Origin: Campylobacterota bacterium
Lineage (GTDB): Bacteria; Campylobacterota; Campylobacteria; Campylobacterales; SZUA-545
Assembly (NCBI GenBank): GCA_030836705.1
Contig: JAUPLZ010000361.1
Location: 1-5,732, forward strand
Direction of reading: 5' to 3'
DNA: 5,732 nt
Numbering within the stretch: the stretch's first letter is position 1; each line of letters begins with the position of its first letter. Shown in pieces: positions 1-5,644 of this stretch. The notes under the pieces are model-generated. The model searched no databases and was not told where the DNA came from. It saw nothing but the letters and a program-made list of their open reading frames with translations. The translations under genes and the position numbers were made by a program.

Positions 1-1
1 A

Positions 2-109
2 GATAAAATCGCCTATCTAGTAAGAAGAACTAAAGCACATGCGAAAAGTGCCGAATGGCTAGACTATCGGCTCGCTAGATTCTTTATTAATAAAAACCTA
101 GGTGGCTAG
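2..109 (+). CDS. 3' end of an unidentified protein (partial)
   Basis: An open frame enters from the left edge and ends at TAG 107-109, giving 35 C-terminal residues. The frame begins DKIAYLVRRTKAHAK and ends DYRLARFFINKNLGG. The composition is protein-like: mixed Lys/Arg and aromatic residues with amphipathic spacing (AEWLDYRLARFF), unlike a random AT-rich frame. The other two plus frames hit stops within this stretch. I do not recognise the family, and 35 residues are too few to assign a function. The gene runs towards mrdA, so the two converge with 180 bp between their stops. The next 20 codons after the TAG are also open (to a TAG at 170-172), so a mis-set stop is possible but not favoured. 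This would be a real gene end with moderate confidence; the product is unknown. Confidence 0.55.
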   Translation, partial: DKIAYLVRRTKAHAKSAEWLDYRLARFFINKNLGG

Positions 110-289
110 TTCGTCAGTGCCCAAAATATACTCCCAAAGTATAATAACTTGAGATATTATACTATGCCATAGTATAAAAGTAAAGACAGACGCTTAGGTC
201 AAGATTTGCTTTTAAGGCTTTTAGGCTGAAATCTTTATATAAATTTTATACAATCGCGGCAATATTGACTTGTAGTTGTTTGTATGAAT
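110..289. other. Convergent intergenic region with AT-rich palindromes
   Basis: This is the only sizeable non-coding stretch in the window, lying between the stop of the plus-strand gene (109) and the stop of mrdA (290). It holds several inverted repeats: TATACT/AGTATA at 127-143, AGTATAATA/TATTATACT at 138-163, TATACTATG/CATAGTATA at 158-176, AAGATTT/AAATCTT at 201-235 and TATAAA/TTTATA at 238-250. None is a GC-rich hairpin followed by a long T run, so no classical rho-independent terminator can be named. I see no tRNA and no ORF with a convincing ribosome binding site. Transcripts from both sides must end here or run into each other. Confidence 0.7.
127..176. repeat. Chain of four alternating TATACT/AGTATA half-sites
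   Basis: The hexamer TATACT and its complement AGTATA alternate at 127-132, 138-143, 158-163 and 171-176. Neighbouring copies form three overlapping perfect inverted repeats: 127-143 (6-bp arms, loop CCCAA), 138-163 (9-bp arms) and 158-176 (9-bp arms around one central base). The middle hairpin excludes both outer ones, so two alternative RNA folds exist. Read on the minus strand, the 127-143 hairpin is followed by TTTT, giving a weak terminator-like shape for the mrdA transcript. The middle palindrome also places a TATAAT hexamer on each strand (140-145 plus, 161-156 minus). Repeats seen directly; role unknown: terminator, protein-binding site or small-RNA promoter. Confidence 0.6.
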
Positions 290-2065
290 TTACAAATACC
301 CCAGCTCAACCATTTTATGATATATGCCGCTAATAATCGGACCGGCTGCCGCCCCACCATGCCCGCCATGTTCTACGAGTACGGTAACCACATATTTTGG
401 ATTTTTATAAGGTGCATAGGTAGTTAAATAGGCGTGTGAGCGCTTATAATACTCCATTTCCGTTTCTTTCATTCTAGACTTCTCTTCTTGCGATATGCCG
501 ACAACTTGCGCGGTTCCTGTTTTTCCGGCTATCGTAATCGGTGTATTTAAATATCTAGCCGCAGTTCCAGAAGGTGAGTTGGTCACATCATACATTGCTC
601 TTCTTACAGTATCTATATTTGCTATATCCGACTGGGAAAACAGATCATCTTTTATAACAGTTCCTATGGGTTTTCCGCCTATGCTTGAAGCAAATCTAGG
701 CTCAACCAACCTCCCAGTAGCAAGCAAAGCCGTGTTTCTAGCAATCTGCATAGGAGTCGCCAAGAAGCTCCCTTGACCGATTGAGGTAATCAAAGTCTCC
801 CCGACATACCAGTTTTGACCTTGCTTTTGCATCTTCCACTCTTTATTCGGCACTATCCCTACAAACTCATTAGGAAGATCTACACCGGTTTTTTGCCCAA
901 AGCCAAAATCAATTAATTTTTTTGAAATCTTATCAATTCCTACAATCTGACTGCCTTTATAAAAATAACTATCGCAACTCTCGGCTATCGCCTTTCTTAG
1001 ATCAACCATTCCGTGACCCGTATTTTTCCAGCACCTAAAATTTCTATCTCCAAAAATATGCGAACCGGTGCATGAAAAACTTGAATTTTGATTTATAAGC
1101 TCCGTCTCTAAAAAAGAGAGGGCAACAGTTTGTTTTATAACAGACCCCGGCGGATAGAGACTATTTGTGATTTTATTTAAAAAAGGGTGTTTTAAATCTT
1201 TTGTAAGCTCTTCCCACTCATTAGGAGTAATTCCTGTGACAAATTTATTTATATCATACTCAGGAAAGCTTCCGGCAGCAAGCAAAGAGCCGTCATTTAC
1301 ATCCATAATAATAGCAGCGCCTTCAACTCCTTCAAAAAGCAAATCAAGATGCTTTTGAAGATTAATATCAATGCTTAAAACCATATCTTGGTTTGAACCG
1401 GGTTCGGTTCTTGAAATCTCTGCAATCTCCTCATTTTTTGCCGTAACTTGAAAAACCCTCTCGCCCAAAGCGCCTTGAAGCTCTTTGTTGTAATATTTTT
1501 CTATGCCGGCTCTTCCTTCAAAACCAATTGCTTTTTCAATACCGCTTGTAGCATTTGTTTTTGCCATATATCCTATAATGTGAGAAGCAGTTTTTTCAAA
1601 CGGATAGTGCCTTAGCGTGGTTGGAGCTATATTTATATCTTCATATTGCGAAAGTTTTGTAAACTGGGAGAGCATTGATTCATAAGACACAAACTGAACT
1701 ATATCCACAAAATCGTGATTGTAAGGGGAATCCTCTTTTAAGTATGCCTTTAAAAGTTCCTCTTTGTTTAGTCCGGCGATTGAAGAAACAATAAAATCGA
1801 TATAAAACTCAAGCTTATCTCTCCTATCTTTATAGCTAAGATGCGGCTTTAGAGATATCTTAAATCCTAGCCTATTAACTGCAAGCGGTATTCCGTTTCT
1901 ATCATAAATTATTCCTCTTATGGGAACAAGTGGTTCGCTTTTTATGGTGTTTCTTTGGGCAAGTTCCGCATATGTATCGTTTGATTGAATACTTATAAGA
2001 TAGACCCTTCCTATAAGCATAATCCACACGGTAAAAAATATCACAAGCAAAAAATGAAGTTTCAT
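290..2065 (-). CDS. mrdA: Peptidoglycan D,D-transpeptidase PBP2
   Basis: This class B penicillin-binding protein crosslinks peptidoglycan during lateral wall growth with RodA and the Mre proteins. Its active domain lies in the periplasm. The 591 residues match the usual PBP2 length. Residues 3-24 form one hydrophobic anchor. The dimerisation/pedestal domain follows, with the family signature PIRGIIYDRNGIPLAVN at 48-64. The transpeptidase domain covers about 240-590. Its three catalytic motifs are intact: SVIK 308-311 (nucleophile Ser308, Lys311), SCD 363-365 and KTG 515-517. The SxD form of the second motif and the YVGETLITSIGQG block (420-432) suit PBP2 rather than PBP3. Its ATG shares ATGA with the stop of the MreD-like gene and no clear Shine-Dalgarno precedes it, so translation is probably coupled. 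It is the last gene of the cluster. FtsI is the alternative and is unlikely given the context. Confidence 0.95.
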   Translation of the reverse strand: MKLHFLLVIFFTVWIMLIGRVYLISIQSNDTYAELAQRNTIKSEPLVPIRGIIYDRNGIPLAVNRLGFKISLKPHLSYKDRRDKLEFYIDFIVSSIAGLNKEELLKAYLKEDSPYNHDFVDIVQFVSYESMLSQFTKLSQYEDINIAPTTLRHYPFEKTASHIIGYMAKTNATSGIEKAIGFEGRAGIEKYYNKELQGALGERVFQVTAKNEEIAEISRTEPGSNQDMVLSIDINLQKHLDLLFEGVEGAAIIMDVNDGSLLAAGSFPEYDINKFVTGITPNEWEELTKDLKHPFLNKITNSLYPPGSVIKQTVALSFLETELINQNSSFSCTGSHIFGDRNFRCWKNTGHGMVDLRKAIAESCDSYFYKGSQIVGIDKISKKLIDFGFGQKTGVDLPNEFVGIVPNKEWKMQKQGQNWYVGETLITSIGQGSFLATPMQIARNTALLATGRLVEPRFASSIGGKPIGTVIKDDLFSQSDIANIDTVRRAMYDVTNSPSGTAARYLNTPITIAGKTGTAQVVGISQEEKSRMKETEMEYYKRSHAYLTTYAPYKNPKYVVTVLVEHGGHGGAAAGPIISGIYHKMVELGYL

Positions 2066-2511
2066 GGGAGTGCAAAAACCAAAATAGATTCAATCAAAAT
2101 ATAATAAAGCAAGATAAAATAGTCATAATTTTCGCTACTTATTCCAAGCATAAAATCAAAAACTTCCAAAAGTAGATAAAAAAGCAAATACGCAAGCACT
2201 ACAACTAAAACATTTAAACACTTTTTACATGAAATATTATCTCTAGCAAACGGCATAACAATTTTTAAAAGAAACCAAGCAAAAACCCAAGTAGAAAAAA
2301 TCAAAAGTGAATGATTCGCTTCAAAAAAAAGAAGAGCAAAAAAAACCAAAAAATAGTCCTTTTCACCCTCTTTTTGCCATAAATAAGCAAGCATTAATCC
2401 AAACAAAGGCGGAATATATGGATAAATAGCCACTAGCGATTGATAAATAGCTATAAACAAAAGCCATAAAAAAAATTCTAAAGGTTTATTATTAATGCCG
2501 ATTCGTTGCAT
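2062..2511 (-). CDS. MreD-like integral membrane protein
   Basis: This is a 149-residue, very hydrophobic protein with about five membrane segments, near residues 11-31, 33-46, 53-85 (possibly two), 99-121 and 129-148. Size, topology and position directly before mrdA match MreD, the inner-membrane partner of the MreB/MreC elongation machinery. MreD sequences diverge widely and I see no diagnostic motif, so the assignment rests mainly on topology and neighbourhood. The ATG at 2509-2511 lies inside the preceding acetyltransferase gene (34-nt overlap) and lacks a Shine-Dalgarno. An in-frame TTG at codon 18 also lacks one, and using it would cut into the first membrane segment, so I keep the ATG. 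Its TGA overlaps the mrdA ATG. Runs of eight A occur at 2323-2330, 2338-2345 and 2468-2475, but the frame is intact across them. Confidence 0.6.
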   Translation of the reverse strand: MQRIGINNKPLEFFLWLLFIAIYQSLVAIYPYIPPLFGLMLAYLWQKEGEKDYFLVFFALLFFEANHSLLIFSTWVFAWFLLKIVMPFARDNISCKKCLNVLVVVLAYLLFYLLLEVFDFMLGISSENYDYFILLYYILIESILVFALP

Positions 2512-2948
2512 ACAGGAAACAATTTACATCTAATACAGTCTTCCCAGACCTTATGTTCTGGAATCTCTTCTTTTGAAACCTCTTGAAATCCTTGTTTTAA
2601 AAAGAAACCCTTATCATAAACAAGCACCAAAACTTTTTTTACACCCAGTTTTTTTCCTTCGTCAAGAAGATAGGAAACAATCCTTTTTCCGACACCAACC
2701 CTTTGAAAATTTTTATCGGCAACAAGAGTTCTTATTTCTGCCAAATCTTTTGAGTAAATATACAAGGAAGCAAAACCAACTATCTTGCCATCTATCTTTG
2801 CAACTATATATGATCTTATGGCATTTGCCACCTCGTCATCGCTTCTTGCCAGTATGATTCCTTCTTTGACATAATCCTTAACAAGATTTTGCATATTTGA
2901 AATATCGTTTAGTGTCGGCTTTTCAAGCACAATTTCATAATTTTTCAT
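2478..2948 (-). CDS. GNAT N-acetyltransferase, ArgA-like short form
   Basis: This single-domain GNAT acetyltransferase has 156 residues from the ATG at 2946-2948. That start overlaps the engB stop as ATGA and has a weak AAGG about 10 nt upstream. An upstream in-frame TTG at 2964-2966 would add six residues and is less likely. The acetyl-CoA binding signature QRVGVG lies at 82-87, preceded by the usual beta-4 strand (DLAEIRTLVADKNF). The C-terminus GFQEV..EIPEHKVWEDCIRCKLFPVC, with Cys138, Cys141 and Cys147, resembles the short N-acetylglutamate synthases that lack the amino-acid-kinase domain, as in Mycobacterium Rv2747. If so, it acetylates glutamate with acetyl-CoA in the first step of arginine synthesis in the cytoplasm. 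GNAT membership is secure; the glutamate substrate is inferred. The gene ends 34 nt inside the MreD-like gene. Confidence 0.85.
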   Translation of the reverse strand: MKNYEIVLEKPTLNDISNMQNLVKDYVKEGIILARSDDEVANAIRSYIVAKIDGKIVGFASLYIYSKDLAEIRTLVADKNFQRVGVGKRIVSYLLDEGKKLGVKKVLVLVYDKGFFLKQGFQEVSKEEIPEHKVWEDCIRCKLFPVCNESALIINL

Positions 2949-3544
2949 AGAAATAAAACCTTGCAAATAGCATCTCTTAGCTCATCAACACCTCTTTTGC
3001 TAAGATTTGAAACAAACATAGCATCTTTGTATTTGTTTTTGAGCTTTGCGTAATCATTTTGTTTTATCTTGTCCGTTTTTGTAAAAACTTTTAATATCGT
3101 CTGGTCTGCTCTTTTTATTGAGTTCAAAAACTCCTCAACCTCAATATCATTTTTCAAATCCTCATGCCTTGCATCTACAAGCTGAATAAAAAGCCTTATC
3201 GAGTCTCTTTTATACAAAAATTCGCTAAGCGCCTCTTCCCATTCATCTTTTAGACTTTTAGAAACTTTCGCATAGCCAAACCCAGGGAGGTCGACAAATC
3301 TCAAATGATACTCATTTTCGTTCATTTCAACCTTTAAGTCAAAAAAATTTATAAGTCTTGTTTTTCCGGGTGTCGATGAGCTTTTTGCCAAAGATTTTCT
3401 ATTTGTAAGGGTGTTTAAAATAGAACTTTTTCCTACATTACTTCTTCCGACAAAAACAACTTCGGCGACAGACGGCGCAGGCGAGTTTTCAATTGATGTC
3501 GCAGATATTATAAAGCTGGCATCTTTTATTTTACAGCTACTCAC
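2945..3544 (-). CDS. engB: Ribosome biogenesis GTP-binding protein EngB (YihA/YsxC)
   Basis: This is a TrmE-Era-EngA-EngB type GTPase required for assembly of the large ribosomal subunit; it acts in the cytoplasm. The 199 residues match the family. The GTPase motifs appear in order: G1 GRSNVGKS at 33-40, G2 around STPGKT at 57-62, G3 DLPG at 85-88 followed by the EngB-typical FGYAKVSK, G4 TKTD at 155-158, and a G5-like VSNLSKRGV at 178-186. The start is GTG at 3542-3544, inside a GTGA overlap with the lptA stop. It has GAGGA at 3554-3558, nine bases upstream, which supports this start. The gene ends in an ATGA overlap with the acetyltransferase. All key residues are present. EngB is frequently housed in unrelated operons, so the envelope context does not change its role. 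Confidence 0.95.
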   Translation of the reverse strand: MSSCKIKDASFIISATSIENSPAPSVAEVVFVGRSNVGKSSILNTLTNRKSLAKSSSTPGKTRLINFFDLKVEMNENEYHLRFVDLPGFGYAKVSKSLKDEWEEALSEFLYKRDSIRLFIQLVDARHEDLKNDIEVEEFLNSIKRADQTILKVFTKTDKIKQNDYAKLKNKYKDAMFVSNLSKRGVDELRDAICKVLFL

Positions 3545-4005
3545 TTTTTGCTATCCTCGACATCAAATATTAGTCTAACCGGTTTCATTTTCGCTCCTAA
3601 AACTTTTACGACTTTTGTTTTTTCAAAAAAAATCACCTCTTCGCCTATAATCTCTTTTGAGTTTATAATATCGCTTATTCTTGCACTCCCAAGAAGCTTA
3701 AACTCCCCATTTTTTGGAGTATATATAAATTTATCGGAACTTCCGACAAATGTGGAATTGTTTTCAAAATTAAAAACAAAAGATGTATTGCCTGATGCCT
3801 CAAACCTCTCTATTTGCCTATCCTTGTCAAGATAAACAGTGACGTTGTCGGCATGCATCCTGTCAAGCCCTTTTTTAATCAAAACATTACCCGTAAAAAC
3901 CGTAATCCCTTTTTCATCATATGCTTCAAATTTTAATGACTCTATCTCTATTTTGCCGGCAAAAAGAAACGACAACAAAAAGAAAAAAACTAATAAAAAT
4001 TTCAA
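3541..4005 (-). CDS. lptA: LPS transport periplasmic protein LptA
   Basis: LptA is the periplasmic beta-jellyroll protein that bridges LptC at the inner membrane to LptD at the outer membrane and carries LPS across. After a hydrophobic signal peptide (about residues 1-16, ending SFLFA before GKIEIES), one OstA/LptA domain fills the rest, including the typical VFTGNVLIKKGLDRMHADNV block. I place the start at TTG 4003-4005 (154 residues). A strong Shine-Dalgarno (GAGAGG, 4011-4016) lies five bases upstream. The longer in-frame GTG at 4009-4011 overlaps that site and would have no site of its own. The domain is short but normal for a stand-alone LptA. A gap of about 24 nt separates it from lptC, the only gap in the cluster, and its stop overlaps the engB start. 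Without the lptC context it could be read only as 'OstA-like'. Confidence 0.88.
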   Translation of the reverse strand: MKFLLVFFFLLSFLFAGKIEIESLKFEAYDEKGITVFTGNVLIKKGLDRMHADNVTVYLDKDRQIERFEASGNTSFVFNFENNSTFVGSSDKFIYTPKNGEFKLLGSARISDIINSKEIIGEEVIFFEKTKVVKVLGAKMKPVRLIFDVEDSKK

Positions 4006-4010
4006 AACCA

Positions 4011-4016
4011 CCTCTC
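4011..4016 (-). promoter_or_regulatory. Shine-Dalgarno of lptA
   Basis: The minus strand reads GAGAGG followed by TGG, a good match to the anti-Shine-Dalgarno, five bases before TTG 4003-4005. It overlaps the in-frame GTG at 4009-4011, so that GTG is unlikely to be the start. This is the best ribosome binding site inside the cluster. It coincides with the only true intergenic gap, so lptA may be translated independently of lptC. Confidence 0.65.
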
Positions 4017-4029
4017 TTTGCCAAAAAAA

Positions 4030-4542
4030 TTACTCATAGAAATAAACAGCTTTTATCTCTTTAGCTTCAAAACTTTTACTTTGCAAATCCACAACAAAAC
4101 TGCCGCCGCTAAACTCGCCGCTTTTTGAGCTTATAACAAAAGGCTTACTACCTGTAATCATGTTTTTTTCTTTATTATATCTGACATCTTGTGTATTTAA
4201 ACTATACTTATCATCTACTTTATAAAAAACAGTACCGTTAAAATCAAAATAACCATCGTAAACAAAAGCTTGATCGCTCATAATTGTATTTAAGCCGTTT
4301 TTATCTTTTTTATAATATTTAACATCTTTTACAACATCTACACCTTCAAACCTATAGCCCTCGCTTGAAACTAAATATTCAGCAACGCCTTTTGTATCGA
4401 TATGATAAAAGGTGTAGCCTTTAAACTCAATCTCCGCTACTTTCTCTTTTAGCTGCACTGTAGTCTCTTTTGGGTTTATAAATATCCCGCCGACTATCGA
4501 TAAAATAAAAATTGATAAAAAAAATACTACTGCTCTTTCCAA
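4030..4542 (-). CDS. lptC: LPS export inner-membrane protein LptC
   Basis: LptC is the bitopic inner-membrane component of the Lpt machine; it receives LPS from the LptB2FG transporter and hands it to LptA. The 170-residue protein has one N-terminal membrane helix (about 4-22, AVVFFLSIFILSIVGGIFI) followed by a periplasmic beta-rich domain with many short alternating strands (for example GYTFYHIDTKGVAEYLVSSEG). This organisation and the position immediately before lptA support LptC. Sequence conservation in this family is low, so context carries much weight. The only plausible start is TTG at 4540-4542, 16 nt inside the phosphatase gene. An AGAGG lies about 12 nt further upstream, a weak arrangement that suggests coupling. 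No ATG or GTG start is available in this frame near the membrane helix. Confidence 0.83.
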   Translation of the reverse strand: MERAVVFFLSIFILSIVGGIFINPKETTVQLKEKVAEIEFKGYTFYHIDTKGVAEYLVSSEGYRFEGVDVVKDVKYYKKDKNGLNTIMSDQAFVYDGYFDFNGTVFYKVDDKYSLNTQDVRYNKEKNMITGSKPFVISSKSGEFSGGSFVVDLQSKSFEAKEIKAVYFYE

Positions 4543-5027
4543 TATTTTGCATAAGCCTCTATTTGGTTTTCTTTTTTTAGAATATATTCAATCATCTCAG
4601 CAACAGCAGAACTCCCGCCGCCTCTTTTTAGCCTAACATCAACCGCATCACTTATTAACTCAGATGCATCAGCAGGAGAAAAAGAGATTTTGCTATTTTT
4701 TAACATAACAAAATCATTAAGGTCATCCCCGATAGCAGCTGTTTCATCGAGCGAAATCGACTCTTCTTGCAAAATCTCTTGAAGTTTTATAAATTTATTT
4801 TTTACGCCTTGATAGCAGTGTTTTATTCCAAGCTCTTTTGCTCTTTTTTCTACAATCGGCGAGTTTCTGCCGGTAATAATTGCAACTTTTCTGCCGATTC
4901 TTATCCAGTTTACTATCGCAAAGCCGTCTTTTACATCAAAAGACTTTAACTCATTGCCGTTTGAATCGTATGAAATTTTACCGTCAGTTAAAGTGCCGTC
5001 AACATCAAGGATTATTATTTTTATCAA
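4527..5027 (-). CDS. kdsC: 3-deoxy-D-manno-octulosonate 8-phosphate phosphatase (KdsC-type HAD)
   Basis: This small cap-less HAD phosphatase of the KdsC/YrbI type would hydrolyse Kdo 8-phosphate to Kdo for the LPS inner core, as a cytoplasmic oligomer. The 166 residues fit the family. The four HAD motifs are intact: DVDGT at 8-12 (nucleophile Asp8, acid/base Asp10), TGR at 52-54, Lys78 in QGVKNK, and GDDLND at 100-105. The Gly-rich C-terminal RGGGSSAV (135-142), followed by a helix, matches the KdsC tail that inserts into a neighbouring active site. The start is TTG 5025-5027, overlapping the hisB stop as TTGA, with AAAAGG six bases upstream (5034-5039). Adjacent lptC and lptA support the Kdo role. 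A nearby alternative is the phosphatase domain of CMP-sialic or nonulosonic acid pathways, which shares these motifs. Confidence 0.87.
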   Translation of the reverse strand: MIKIIILDVDGTLTDGKISYDSNGNELKSFDVKDGFAIVNWIRIGRKVAIITGRNSPIVEKRAKELGIKHCYQGVKNKFIKLQEILQEESISLDETAAIGDDLNDFVMLKNSKISFSPADASELISDAVDVRLKRGGGSSAVAEMIEYILKKENQIEAYAKYWKEQ

Positions 5028-5599
5028 AGCAGACCTTTTGTACTAGGAGTGGTTACCACCCTCTCATTCAAAGCAATCGCTCTTCTAAAAGCAACCGCAA
5101 AAGCCTTAAAAGCAGCCTCTACAATATGATGTCTATTCTTCCCTCTTTTTAAAACGATATGAGCTGAAATTTTTGCATTATAGACAACCGCTCTAAAAAA
5201 CTCCTCCGCAAGCTCAGTGTCAAAATCGCCGGCTTTTCCGTCTATTGGCATATCAAACACCAAAAAAGGTCTTCCGCTGACATCCAAATCCACCTCAACA
5301 GCAGCTTCATCAAGAATAACAACGGCATTTGAAAATCTCTCTATATTTTTTACCGGAAAAAGCTCTTTATGTATTGCCTCTCCTAGAACTATTCCGATAT
5401 CCTCAACGGTATGATGAAAGTCAACATGCAAATCACCGTCACACACAACCTCAAGGTCGCAGAGAGAATGTTTTGCAAAAGCTTCCAACATGTGGTCAAA
5501 AAAACCGATGCCGCTTTTTATATCGCTATTTCCACTCCCGTGGACATTTAAAGATAATTTTATCTCGGTCTCTTTTGTTTTTCTATGGCTTTTTGTCAT
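5024..5599 (-). CDS. hisB: Imidazoleglycerol-phosphate dehydratase
   Basis: HisB dehydrates imidazoleglycerol phosphate to imidazole-acetol phosphate, the sixth step of histidine synthesis, as a manganese-dependent 24-mer in the cytoplasm. From ATG 5597-5599 the protein has 191 residues, the normal monofunctional length, with no histidinol-phosphatase domain. Metal and substrate motifs are complete: FFDHML at 33-38, DFHHTVED at 60-67, SGRP at 108-111, GKNRHHIVEAAFKA at 153-166 and STKG at 186-189. Two consecutive ATGs exist (5600-5602 and 5597-5599); AAGGAG at 5606-5611 is better spaced for the second (six bases against three). The frame stays open upstream to a GTG at 5648-5650, but that extension runs through the 33-bp repeat and is not conserved-looking. 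It is the first complete gene of the cluster; no other his gene is visible in the window. Confidence 0.95.
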   Translation of the reverse strand: MTKSHRKTKETEIKLSLNVHGSGNSDIKSGIGFFDHMLEAFAKHSLCDLEVVCDGDLHVDFHHTVEDIGIVLGEAIHKELFPVKNIERFSNAVVILDEAAVEVDLDVSGRPFLVFDMPIDGKAGDFDTELAEEFFRAVVYNAKISAHIVLKRGKNRHHIVEAAFKAFAVAFRRAIALNERVVTTPSTKGLL

Positions 5600-5605
5600 C
5601 ATCGT

Positions 5606-5611
5606 CTCCTT
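5606..5611 (-). promoter_or_regulatory. Shine-Dalgarno of hisB
   Basis: The minus strand reads AAGGAG here, six bases before ATG 5597-5599 and three before ATG 5600-5602. It decides the hisB start in favour of the second ATG and against the upstream GTG at 5648-5650. The site lies just beside the 33-bp repeat. Compared with the other repeat copy, two extra bases in an A run (minus strand) precede the GGAG. Confidence 0.8.
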
Positions 5612-5644
5612 TTTATAAATCTCATATGATTTGAACAAAGTCCA
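5612..5644. repeat. 33-bp direct repeat, copy next to hisB
   Basis: These 33 bases (starting TTTATAAATCTCATATGATT on the plus strand) recur exactly at 5700-5732, offset by 88 bp. Similarity continues weakly past the left end: both copies carry CTCC next to a T run, with five T here and three in the other copy. This copy covers the end of the possible short ORF and borders the hisB Shine-Dalgarno. It looks like a recent local duplication. Confidence 0.9.

Noticed and set aside
101..200. Resemblance to the 3' part of tmRNA (GGCTAGTTCGTCAGTG and GTAAAGACAGAC)
   Set aside because: Short stretches look like enterobacterial ssrA, but there is no tag-peptide frame, no T-arm GGTTCGA motif and no CCA end nearby. 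The first bases are also the end of a coding frame, so chance similarity is more likely.
110..289. Classical rho-independent terminator between the convergent genes
   Set aside because: The inverted repeats are AT-rich and none has a GC stem with a long T run on either strand; only TTTT follows one hairpin on the minus strand. Reported as palindromes without the terminator claim.
495..776. Plus-strand open frame of 93 codons opposite mrdA
   Set aside because: It lies antisense to the KTG and C-terminal transpeptidase region of an intact conserved gene and shows no domain; an antisense shadow. The other plus-strand open frames opposite the cluster are rejected for the same reason.
1902..2093. 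Minus-strand 63-codon frame across the mrdA start
   Set aside because: It overlaps the conserved N-terminus of mrdA and the end of the MreD-like gene in another frame, and its composition (Lys/His/Cys-rich) is not protein-like.
2323..2475. Phase variation through A8 tracts in the MreD-like gene
   Set aside because: Runs of eight A are common in this AT-rich DNA, the frame is intact, and contingency loci I know in these bacteria mainly use poly-G/C tracts.
2949..2966. TTG start six codons upstream for the acetyltransferase
   Set aside because: The ATG at 2946-2948 overlaps the engB stop as ATGA, the prevalent junction type in this cluster, and gives a normal GNAT N-terminus.
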